From Synechococcus sp. GFB01 (GTDB taxonomy: Bacteria > Cyanobacteriota > Cyanobacteriia > PCC-6307 > Cyanobiaceae), in NCBI RefSeq assembly GCF_001039265.1, contig NZ_LFEK01000033.1:21817-28358 (forward strand): DNA of 6,542 nt, in the 5' to 3' direction. This document shows positions 1 to 5,151 of this stretch, piece after piece; position 1 is the first letter of the stretch, and each line of letters opens with the position of its first letter. The position numbers were made by a program, and so were the translations under genes. Under the pieces are notes generated by a model. It was not told the origin of the DNA, made no database searches, and saw nothing but the letters and a program-made list of their open reading frames with translations.

Positions 1-306
1 TTCTGCTCGGGTCAGATCGGCCTCGATCCGGCCAGCGGTGCCCTGGTGGGGGATGGCGACGTGGAGGCGGAGACACGTCAGGTGCTCGCCAATCTGCAAG
101 CCGTGCTCGCCGCCGCCGGAGCCTCACCCCGGCAGGTGGTGCGCACCACCGTGTTCCTGGCTGACCTGGCGGATTTCGCCCGGGTGAATGCCCTCTACGC
201 CGAGGTGTTCGGCGGTGGCGTCTCGCCAGCCCGGGCCTGCGTGGAAGTGGCGGCGCTGCCCAAGGGGGCCCGTGTGGAGATCGACTGCATCGCCGTGCTG
301 GGCTAG
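1..306 (+). CDS. ridA: RidA family reactive enamine/imine deaminase, 5' end missing
   Basis: The frame is open from the first base to TAG at 304-306 and gives 101 residues beginning FCSGQIGLDP. RidA (YjgF/UK114) proteins are about 125-130 residues long, so roughly 25-30 N-terminal residues lie left of the window. Family features are the early SGQIGLDP segment, the helix VLANLQAVLAAAG followed by VVRTTVFLADL, and the C-terminal block PARACVEVAALPKGARVEID, whose Arg corresponds to the substrate-binding Arg of the family. RidA hydrolyses reactive enamine/imine intermediates released by PLP enzymes such as threonine dehydratase, protecting other PLP enzymes in the cytosol; that role is known for the family and not shown here. 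The stop codon overlaps that of the convergent downstream gene. No frame damage is visible. Confidence 0.93.
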   Translation, partial: FCSGQIGLDPASGALVGDGDVEAETRQVLANLQAVLAAAGASPRQVVRTTVFLADLADFARVNALYAEVFGGGVSPARACVEVAALPKGARVEIDCIAVLG

Positions 307-512
307 GCGGGATCCACGGGACAGTTGAGCAGGCTGGTGGCCTGCTCATCCACCGCACTGAGCCGCTGCAGGATCGTCTGCAGATCGAGCGCCGAGAGTT
401 CGCCGTCCTGCCCCCACTTCAGGCAGGAGCGGGCCAGGCAGTCGCTGTCGGCTTCGGAGGTCTGCCCATCAGGGCGCTCAGACGCCGGACCGACAGGGGG
501 GTGATCCAGCAT
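303..512 (-). CDS. small conserved-looking protein of unknown function
   Basis: Unrecognised product of 69 residues. I chose the ATG at 512-510 because GGAGG (525-521) lies 8 bases upstream of it. A start at 527 would add five residues but has no Shine-Dalgarno sequence. The N-terminal third is Pro/Gly/Ser-rich and probably disordered. It is followed by a short Cys-containing stretch (CLARSCLKWGQDGEL) and an acidic amphipathic helix (ALDLQTILQRLSAVDEQATS), ending CPVDPA. There is no signal peptide or membrane segment. Its stop TAG overlaps the ridA TAG tail to tail in the palindrome CTAG, so the two genes share no intergenic terminator. Composition is like real coding sequence, but no family is recognised. 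The gene could be lineage-restricted. Confidence 0.6.
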   Translation of the reverse strand: MLDHPPVGPASERPDGQTSEADSDCLARSCLKWGQDGELSALDLQTILQRLSAVDEQATSLLNCPVDPA

Positions 513-731
513 GACCGCAGCCTCCATGTGAGGATTTCAACACTAGCGGCGCGTTTCACCCTTGCCAGGTGCAAAGCCCTGGGCGCATGCCACCCAGGCC
601 GGCTCGATCAGCTGCGGGGCTGGGCAGTTCAGCGAATGCGACTCCTCACAGACACGCTGAAAACAGCGCCGGAGGGCTGCGTCGGGGGGCCTGCAAGGGT
701 GACCAGTCCGTCAACTGTTCCCTGGCGGTGG

Positions 732-768
732 TCAGTTGTGACAGGGATGGGAATTCTGTGGTCACTGA
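732..768. promoter_or_regulatory. imperfect dyad upstream of the 62-residue ORF
   Basis: TCAGTTGTGACA (732-743) and TGTGGTCACTGA (757-768) form an imperfect inverted repeat around a 13-base spacer containing GAATTC. The outer five and inner three pairs are complementary, and the middle is mismatched or wobble. The dyad ends 20 bases before the ATG at 788, a place where an operator or a leader hairpin could act. GTGGTCA also occurs as a direct repeat at 728-734 and 758-764. No clear -35/-10 pair is visible. The rest of the 275-base gap 513-787 shows no convincing gene. Confidence 0.25.
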
Positions 769-787
769 TGGGACCCCGAGGTGCGCC

Positions 788-976
788 ATGTCCAGCACCT
801 TTGTGATTCATGCCCGCCGCGACTGGACCTTCCAGCTCGTCTTGCTGGGAAGCCGCATGCGGCTGGAAGGCTGGTGCGATGGGCCGGAGGGCTGCTGCAG
901 CGCCTGGATGCAACCCAACGAGGCACCTCACGAGGTGGCCGAACGGCTGATCGGACGACCAAGCTGCTGTCTGTGA
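788..976 (+). CDS. 62-residue Cys-rich small protein of unknown function
   Basis: Unrecognised. The ATG at 788 has GAGG (778-781) six bases upstream, a good ribosome binding site. The frame ends at TGA 974-976. The product begins MSSTFVIHARRDWTFQLVLL and has five cysteines: one at residue 30, an adjacent pair at 36-37 (GPEGCCSAW), and an adjacent pair at 60-61 in the C-terminal sequence GRPSCCL. Three Trp and a hydrophobic core (VIHARRDWTFQLVLLGSRMRLEGW) suggest a small beta-rich fold. There is no clear signal peptide or transmembrane helix. Paired cysteines could bind metal or form disulfides, but that is only inference. The frame is open upstream but lacks coding character before 788. A dyad lies just upstream and a hairpin (1001-1021) just downstream, consistent with a single-gene unit. 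Confidence 0.6.
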   Translation: MSSTFVIHARRDWTFQLVLLGSRMRLEGWCDGPEGCCSAWMQPNEAPHEVAERLIGRPSCCL

Positions 977-1000
977 TCGATTGATCCAGAGCCGGCGCAG

Positions 1001-1021
1001 CCTGAGCGGCGACGGCTCAGG
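1001..1021. terminator. hairpin between convergent genes, weak terminator candidate
   Basis: CCTGAGC (1001-1007) and GCTCAGG (1015-1021) form a perfect 7-bp stem around a 7-base loop. It follows the 62-residue ORF by 24 bases and contains the stop codon of the minus-strand lysozyme-like gene. Neither strand has a real T-tract after the stem (the plus strand has only GTTTG), so intrinsic termination is doubtful. Confidence 0.3.
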
Positions 1022-1409
1022 GTTTGCCCCCCCAGGGGCGCCAGCCCGACTGCCGGAACATCTCATAGGCCACGGCACTGTTCACCACCGGATCGAGCAG
1101 GCGCTCGGGCCGATCGATCCCCATGGCCGCAAGCATCCTGCGGTTGGCGGAGTAATGGATCTGGAACAGACCCAGGCAGGCTCCCGCACAACCGCGGGCC
1201 GTGGGCGAGAGGCCGCTCTCCAGCTTCGCCAGGCGGATGGCGCTGTCGTGGTGCTCCTGCGGCCAGACCTCACGGATCGCCGCGAGCACCGTTGCCTGGG
1301 ACGACTCGTTGGCAAACGCGGCAGGAGAGCCTCCGCCCGCAGTCAGCCCCAGCACCACGCACGCTCCCGGAAGCAGGTGCCGTGCGGCACGGGGCAGGGG
1401 CAGCAGCAT
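1017..1409 (-). CDS. exported lysozyme-fold (transglycosylase SLT-like) protein, minimal form
   Basis: The product has 130 residues. Residues 1-33 look like a signal peptide: a basic start, a hydrophobic stretch (LLPGACVVLGLTAGGG), and an AFA cleavage site before NES. The rest is a compact lysozyme-like domain. It has the catalytic-type Glu at residue 64 in AKLESGLSPTA, the GLFQIH motif at 80-85 typical of soluble lytic transglycosylases, and a terminal block with Asn110 and the Trp pair GWRPWGG. Cys74 and Cys78 could form a disulfide in the periplasm. SLT enzymes cleave peptidoglycan glycan strands, so the expected site is the periplasm or cell wall. At about 97 mature residues it is shorter than usual SLT domains (about 110-150) and has no LysM or other anchoring domain. 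No strong Shine-Dalgarno precedes the ATG at 1409-1407. A 101-base gap separates it from the secreted-protein gene upstream on the same strand. Confidence 0.8.
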   Translation of the reverse strand: MLLPLPRAARHLLPGACVVLGLTAGGGSPAAFANESSQATVLAAIREVWPQEHHDSAIRLAKLESGLSPTARGCAGACLGLFQIHYSANRRMLAAMGIDRPERLLDPVVNSAVAYEMFRQSGWRPWGGKP

Positions 1410-1510
1410 CGCGGTTTAGGCCGTTGGGGCGAAGGGTACCGATCACGGTCCCCCGAAGCCAGTGCGGGGTGATCAGGGGCAGGGGCGGCCCCGGCACAGG
1501 CAACGCCCAC

Positions 1511-1894
1511 TCACCACCGACAGACGCGAGCTGCCTCACCCAGAGCCGCCAGGGTTTCAGGTCTGTGGTTGCGATCCAGAGAATGCATGATCAGATGCGA
1601 TTCCAGAGCCAGAATAAGCGTATAACACTGATAATTTTCCTGCTTTTCGGCCAGTTGCTTGAGTCTGTGCGACTGCTGCAGTGCTGAACCGCACGACTGC
1701 TCATCCACCAGATCCACGCATCGATCGATCCAGGCGCGCAGACCCGCTGCACCATCTGCTGCCATGGCCGGAGAAAGACTACTGCCGATCAGGATCATCG
1801 CGGCAAGATAGACATACACACGCAGAGAAAAGCCCTGAAGCAGGGGGCCGGAAGGTCGCCCTGACTTCTCCCTCTCCACGCACCTGCCCCGCAT
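1511..1894 (-). CDS. small secreted four-cysteine protein of unknown function
   Basis: Not assigned to a family. From ATG 1894-1892 the product has 127 residues. A TTG start at 1921 or a GTG at 1819 (nearer the hydrophobic segment) are alternatives, and no start has a well-spaced ribosome binding site. A Sec-type signal is clear: a basic region, the core VYVYLAAMILIGSSL, then PAMA before ADG. The mature part, about 83 residues, is helical (AAGLRAWIDRCVDLVDEQ, then ALQQSHRLKQLAEKQ) and ends ARVCRW. It contains exactly four cysteines, an even number typical of disulfide-stabilised periplasmic proteins. The stretch around 1590-1660 is noticeably more AT-rich than its surroundings but stays in frame. 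It lies on the same strand as the SLT-like gene downstream, so both may act in the envelope, though the gap does not prove an operon. Confidence 0.7.
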   Translation of the reverse strand: MRGRCVEREKSGRPSGPLLQGFSLRVYVYLAAMILIGSSLSPAMAADGAAGLRAWIDRCVDLVDEQSCGSALQQSHRLKQLAEKQENYQCYTLILALESHLIMHSLDRNHRPETLAALGEAARVCRW

Positions 1895-2089
1895 CACCCT
1901 TGATCGCAACGTTACCAACAAACCTGCGGATCACCCCGCAACTGCCGCACCGCTAAGGATGCGCTGCCCGCGGTTGAGCTGCGAGTGACCGACACACGCA
2001 GGGAAGCGGTCGGCAGCTATGGGGTCGCGCAGCGGGCCGAGAGAACGCCCTTGGTTCGAGAGCGGGCGGTGCCTTGGCTGCCGCCGGCG

Positions 2090-2253
2090 ATGTCGAGCGA
2101 TCAGCGGCAGGCATTGCGCGACAGGGTGAGCGGCAACAGCGGCCTTCTGCAAGCGGTCAGGACTGCCGCCGACCCAGCCGCAGTGGTGCGATCGCAACGG
2201 CAAAGGGTTGTGTGATCACTTCCGAGAGCCCCATGAACGAGCAGGAGGACTGG
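2090..2253 (+). pseudogene. Nif11-domain gene, frameshifted
   Basis: ATG 2090 opens a frame reading MSSDQRQALRDRV, then GLLQAVRTAADPAAVV, after which it goes out of frame. One base on, the adjacent frame continues from 2188 as AIATAKGCVITSESPMNEQE. Joined, the two halves match the Nif11 pattern: helix, (N/D)xxL, AxDxxxVVxIA, G, then I(T/S). The intact sequence was probably GTGGTGGCGATCGC with one G lost at about 2188, inside a HIP1 octamer. Nif11 domains form leader regions of ribosomally made, modified peptides and also occur in small cyanobacterial proteins of unknown role. The corrected frame stays open to 2490 but loses coding character after about 2270, and no GG-cleavage-like junction is evident, so the true end is unknown. 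No convincing ribosome binding site is present. The gene is either decayed or misread. Nothing else is recognised in 2254-2465. Confidence 0.55.
2188..2195. repeat. HIP1 octamer
   Basis: GCGATCGC, the highly iterated palindrome of many cyanobacterial genomes. Five copies lie in 6.5 kb, where about 0.1 would be expected by chance at even base composition. This copy sits at the apparent frameshift of the Nif11 gene. Confidence 0.85.
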
Positions 2254-2465
2254 CACGAGAGCGCTCGAGCGGGCGCGAGGCGATGGGCGACAGCGTCATC
2301 GGATGTTCGCGCCGGAGCCGGGTCTCGGTCTTCAGGCTCAGCCTGGAACCGCGCTGGGTGGCGGACCGGCACGGGACCGCAGAACCCCTTAGGAAGGAAC
2401 ACTCATTCATCGCCGGCGGTCGCCAGCGACACTGTTCGTGGGGATGGCCGATCGCAGGATCTGCA

Positions 2466-2894
2466 ATGCCCCCTGCATCGCCTGTCATGACGGACCGGAT
2501 TGGCGGTGAGGCGAGCGATCGCGAAACTGCGGCCTATGGCTATCGCAACGGCACCAACTCGATGGTCGTGCTGCGCTGCTGCGGGCCGGATCAGTTCTGC
2601 CTGGAGCGGGTGGTGTTCCCCTTCGAGATGGTGACCTTTCTGGCACCGCTGGAAAGCGAAGTGAGGATCTACGGTCCGACCGCACACGGCATGGAACTGA
2701 TCAAGGAGGTCGCTCTCGAGGAGTTACGGCTTGAAACCCTGGGTGAGCCCCTGCATCGGCTGGAGCAGGGAACCCTGCGCGCGCGACTTCACGACCTCGA
2801 GGAGCGCTACGCCCGCGAGCCCAGCGAGGAGAATCGGCAGCGGCTCGTCGGGCACACACGGCTGATGCAGCGCTGGTTGCCGGGTCTGGCCTGA
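2466..2894 (+). CDS. DUF1830 domain protein with helical C-terminal extension
   Basis: The product has 142 residues. ATG 2466 is chosen because AGGA (2456-2459) lies six bases before it; the later ATG at 2487 lacks such a site, and the open frame upstream does not look coding. Residues 24-90 resemble the cyanobacterial DUF1830 domain: YRNGTNSMVVLRCCG, then the characteristic CLERVVFPFEMVTFLAP, then SEVRIYG. DUF1830 proteins are small, cyanobacteria-restricted and without assigned function. Residues 95-135 form a charged, probably helical tail (LEQGTLRARLHDLEERY, then EENRQRLVGHTRLM) that goes beyond the usual DUF1830 length. This could be a partner-binding segment, which is inference. The protein is probably cytosolic, with no signal or membrane segment. 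It converges on the Nif11-like gene of the folP cluster with 91 bases between. Confidence 0.72.
   Translation: MPPASPVMTDRIGGEASDRETAAYGYRNGTNSMVVLRCCGPDQFCLERVVFPFEMVTFLAPLESEVRIYGPTAHGMELIKEVALEELRLETLGEPLHRLEQGTLRARLHDLEERYAREPSEENRQRLVGHTRLMQRWLPGLA
2515..2522. repeat. HIP1 octamer
   Basis: GCGATCGC within the 5' part of the DUF1830 gene, encoding part of ASDRET. Confidence 0.85.
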
Positions 2895-2906
2895 CTGGCG
2901 AACCTG

Positions 2907-2921
2907 CCGCCAAGAAGGCGG
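2907..2921. terminator. short hairpin between convergent genes
   Basis: CCGCC-AAGAA-GGCGG gives a 5-bp GC stem with a 5-base loop, 12 bases after the DUF1830 stop and inside the 91-base convergent gap. Neither strand has a T-tract, so it is at best a weak or Rho-assisted stop. Confidence 0.2.
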
Positions 2922-2985
2922 AACCGCGCAACCCGGACCGAGGCCAGGCCGGCGATTCCGCCCGGATTGCCGGACAGCGCCGATG

Positions 2986-3213
2986 TCAGCCTCGCCAGGT
3001 GGGCAGCCCATCGGCGAACAGGGTGCCCCTCTGACGCCAGATCTGCTCCGGGGTGACCATCAGGCCGGCGGCCCGACAGAGCTGGGCCGCTTCCATGGTG
3101 GTTGCGGTGTGATGCAGGGCTTCGGCGAAGCGGGGATCCTCCCGCAACCGATGGCGCAGCGAGACGATGGCATCGGCCCCGGGGACCGGCGCCGCGAGCG
3201 TGCAGGACGCCAG
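2986..3213 (-). CDS. Nif11-like small protein, apparent CTG start, last gene of folP operon
   Basis: An uninterrupted frame after an in-frame TGA (3228-3226) encodes 75 residues if it starts at CTG 3213-3211. GAGGAGG (3225-3219) ends five bases before that CTG, and no ATG, GTG or TTG occurs until TTG 3147, which would cut into the first helix. Residues 14-55 follow the Nif11 pattern: ADAIVSLRHRLREDPRFAEAL, then TTMEAAQLCRAAGLMVTPEQI. The protein ends WRQRGTLFADGLPTWRG. The tail contains no GG leader-cleavage motif followed by a core peptide, so it is more likely a stand-alone small protein than a peptide natural-product precursor; function is unknown. It follows folP on the same strand 13 bases after the frame-corrected stop, implying co-transcription and perhaps translational coupling. 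Alternatives are an ATG lost to a base error, or start at TTG 3147. Confidence 0.65.
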   Translation of the reverse strand: MASCTLAAPVPGADAIVSLRHRLREDPRFAEALHHTATTMEAAQLCRAAGLMVTPEQIWRQRGTLFADGLPTWRG

Positions 3214-3218
3214 TGCGA

Positions 3219-3225
3219 CCTCCTC
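3219..3225 (-). promoter_or_regulatory. strong Shine-Dalgarno supporting a CTG start
   Basis: GAGGAGG on the minus strand lies directly after the corrected folP stop TGA (3228-3226). It is five bases before CTG 3213 and is the strongest ribosome binding site in the window. It argues that translation of the Nif11-like protein starts at that unusual codon. Confidence 0.6.
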
Positions 3226-4154
3226 TCAGATTGGACTCATTCTAGATGGGGCGACCTGTGCACCGGGGTGATCGTCGCCCCCAGGTTCCGCCCCCACGGC
3301 GGCGGCCATCCGCGCCACCTGGGCGATCGGGCCCACGTCGTGCACCCGCAGCACCACAGCACCACGCACACCGCCAGAGCACAGACGGCCGCGGTGCCCC
3401 AGAGGCGCGCCCGCGGCCGGGGCTCATCAAGCACCGCACCGATGAAGCGCTTGCGCGAAGGACCCACCAGCAGGGGATGGCCCGGCACCGCCAGCTCCGG
3501 CAGGCACCGCAGCAGGGCGAGGTTCTGCTCGGTGGTCTTGGCGAAGCCCAGCCCCGGATCCCAGACCAACTGCTCAGCCCGCCCACCCGCTGCCAGGTAG
3601 CGATCCGTGGCCCGCTGCAGCTCCTGCCTCACCTCCGCCACCACATCGCCATAGGTCGCCAGGCCATCCATCGAGCGGCTGTCGCCGCGGCTGTGCATCA
3701 GCACATAGGGACATCCGGCCGCCGCCACCAGGGCCGCCATGGCCGGATCGCGGCAGCTGCCGTCCGGCGCACCTGGGGTGTGGTTGGCACCGCGCACATC
3801 GTTGATCCAGTCGGCTCCCGCGGCCAGGGCCGCCTCCGCCACGGCGGCATGGAAGGTGTCCACCGAGAGGGTGGCCGAGGGATGGGCTGCCCTGATTGCC
3901 GCCAGCGCCGGCAGCAGACGAGCCAGTTCGCCCTCCGATCCCACCTCCTCGGCGCCGGGGCGTGTGCTCTGGGCTCCCAGATCGAGCACGTCGGCGCCCT
4001 GGGCCAGCAGTCGGGCCGCCTGCCGCAGGGCCTGGGGCACATCGGTGATGCGGCCGCCGTCGCTGAAGGAGTCGGGGGTGAGATTGATCACCCCCATCAG
4101 CAGCGGGCGATCCCCCCAGCGGAAGCCGGGCTCGCCGCGCAGCGGGCTGATCAC
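3226..4154 (-). CDS. folP: dihydropteroate synthase, with apparent one-base deletion near the 3' end
   Basis: This enzyme condenses 6-hydroxymethyl-dihydropterin pyrophosphate with p-aminobenzoate to give dihydropteroate in folate synthesis; it is cytosolic and the sulfonamide target. Family motifs appear in order: [15 protein letters not shown] (20-34), [10 protein letters not shown] (60-69), SVDT (97-100), ND (118-119), [10 protein letters not shown] (198-207) and GPSRKRFIG (231-239). The frame as read runs on to a stop at 3237-3239, giving 305 residues with a tail unlike the family ([14 protein letters not shown]). Inserting one base at about 3365/3366 changes the tail to [19 protein letters not shown] and a stop at 3228-3226, giving 309 residues. 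This restores RVHDV, whose Arg and His belong to the conserved phosphate/pterin pocket. The start GTG (4154-4152) overlaps the tpiA stop as GTGA, suggesting translational coupling. A sequence error is favoured over a pseudogene because the gene is normally essential. Confidence 0.93.
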
Positions 4155-4891
4155 ACCGGCGCGGGGACGCGGTAATTGGCGATGCGGGCAAAGCTCACCG
4201 GATCGAGGGATGCCCCGCCCACCAGCACGCCGTCAATCTCACTCTGGGCCATCAGCTCATCGATGGTGGCGGTGTTCACCGAGCCGCCGTACTGCACGGT
4301 CACGTTGGAGTTACCCACCCAACCGCGGATCAGCCCGCAGATGCGGTTGGCTTCCTCGGCCGGACAGGTCTTGCCGGTGCCGATCGCCCAGATGGGCTCA
4401 TAGGCCACGATCAGCTGCGTGGGGTCGACCTCCTCGAGCCCCTGCTCGATCTGCCGGTGGATCACCCGCTCGGTTTCGCCGGCCTCGCGCTGATCGAGAC
4501 TCTCGCCCACGCAGAGGATCGGAATCAGGCCGTGGCGCTGGGCGTTGCGGGCCCGCAGGTTGATCTGCTCGTCACTCTCGCTGTAGTACTTGCGGGGCTC
4601 GCTGTGGCCCACGATCGCGTGGCTCACGCCGTGCTCCACCAGCATCGGCGCCGAGATCATGCCGGTGTAGGCGCCCTGGTCCTCCCAGTGCACGTTCTGA
4701 CCGGCGATCGCCACCCCGGCCCCCTCCAGATGGCGGCAGAGGGTGGGTATCGATGTGAAGGGCGGCGCGATCACCACCTGGCGATCAGCCGGCAGCTCGG
4801 CGATCAGGGGCCGGAAGGCCGCGGCGAAGCCCCGCGTCTCAGCACAGGTCATGTGCATCTTCCAGTTGCCAGCGATGACGATCCTGCGCAC
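4151..4891 (-). CDS. tpiA: triose-phosphate isomerase
   Basis: Intact at 246 residues, the usual length. It interconverts dihydroxyacetone phosphate and glyceraldehyde 3-phosphate in glycolysis, gluconeogenesis and the Calvin cycle, as a cytosolic dimer. All catalytic elements are visible: Asn9 and Lys11 in GNWKM, His96 in AIVGHSEPR, and the catalytic Glu165 in [12 protein letters not shown], which leads into the flexible loop 6. The phosphate-binding segments QYGGSVN (200-206) and [10 protein letters not shown] (221-230) are also present. The start is GTG 4891-4889, since [12 protein letters not shown] matches the family N-terminus. Only a weak GGGGTG lies upstream. The S4 gene ends 30 bases before it and folP overlaps its stop by four bases, so it sits in the middle of the likely operon. 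Confidence 0.97.
   Translation of the reverse strand: MRRIVIAGNWKMHMTCAETRGFAAAFRPLIAELPADRQVVIAPPFTSIPTLCRHLEGAGVAIAGQNVHWEDQGAYTGMISAPMLVEHGVSHAIVGHSEPRKYYSESDEQINLRARNAQRHGLIPILCVGESLDQREAGETERVIHRQIEQGLEEVDPTQLIVAYEPIWAIGTGKTCPAEEANRICGLIRGWVGNSNVTVQYGGSVNTATIDELMAQSEIDGVLVGGASLDPVSFARIANYRVPAPV
4705..4712. repeat. HIP1 octamer
   Basis: GCGATCGC within tpiA, encoding part of AIAGQNV on the minus strand. Confidence 0.85.
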
Positions 4892-4921
4892 CGTTGCACC
4901 CCAAACGACGTGCGACTGAAA

Positions 4922-5146
4922 CTAATCCGCCGGGCGTCGTGGCTCCCGCTGCCGCTGCTGGCGATTCACGAGCAGTTCATGGCCATCGAGACTCACCGCA
5001 TCGCCCAGGGCCAGCTGACGGCCGCGCCGCGTCTCCACCAGTCCGTTGACACGCACGTCGCCTCGCTGGATGCGCACCTTCGCCTCGCCACCGGTGGCCA
5101 CCAGGCCCTGGACTTTGAGGAATTGGTCGAGCTTCAAGGCCAGCAT
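4922..5146 (-). CDS. S4-domain RNA-binding protein (YbcJ/YaaA type)
   Basis: A 74-residue single-domain protein. MLALKLDQFLKVQGLVATGG, then EAKVRIQRGDVRVNG and VETRRGRQLALGDAVS, follow the S4 fold: two helices with the basic AKVRIQRGDVRVNG turn, then small strands up to DGHELLV. The tail is basic (NRQQRQREPRRP). The S4 domain binds structured RNA; stand-alone members like E. coli YbcJ and B. subtilis YaaA may contact rRNA or tRNA, but the exact role is unsettled. I chose ATG 5146-5144 because the frame upstream to 5200 adds residues not seen in the family. No clear Shine-Dalgarno sequence is present. Its start codon is only five bases from the likely start of the divergent ABC exporter. It is the first gene of the cluster running into tpiA and folP. 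Confidence 0.88.
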   Translation of the reverse strand: MLALKLDQFLKVQGLVATGGEAKVRIQRGDVRVNGLVETRRGRQLALGDAVSLDGHELLVNRQQRQREPRRPAD

Positions 5147-5151
5147 TAGCG

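Noticed and set aside
629..1078. 149-residue minus-strand open frame
   Set aside because: It is Pro/Arg/Ser-rich without any domain, and it overlaps the better supported 788-976 gene. It is a GC-rich shadow frame.
1410..1510. GGGTACC...GGTCCCC stem in the gap between the two exported-protein genes as a terminator
   Set aside because: The stem has an internal mismatch and no T-tract on either strand.
1985..2089. Upstream extension of the Nif11 frame from a GTG at 1985
   Set aside because: The added residues do not resemble any Nif11 N-terminus, and the domain begins naturally at MSSDQ. No ribosome binding site supports the longer start.
2208..2465. Long upstream extension of the DUF1830 frame
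   Set aside because: The sequence is Arg/Ser-rich and unlike coding DNA, and ATG 2466 has a well-placed AGGA.
2254..2490. Continuation of the corrected Nif11 frame to 2490 as a peptide core
   Set aside because: It is rich in Ser, Arg and Gly with no GG-type cleavage site or Cys/Ser/Thr core pattern, and it overlaps the DUF1830 start. It is probably a chance open frame.
3246..4175. 309-residue plus-strand open frame opposite folP
   Set aside because: It is a mirror of folP codons in high-GC DNA (Arg, Gln, Gly and His repeats). folP on the other strand has clear family motifs.
4457..5149. 230-residue plus-strand open frame opposite tpiA and the S4 gene
   Set aside because: Shadow of two strongly supported minus-strand genes, with no domain.
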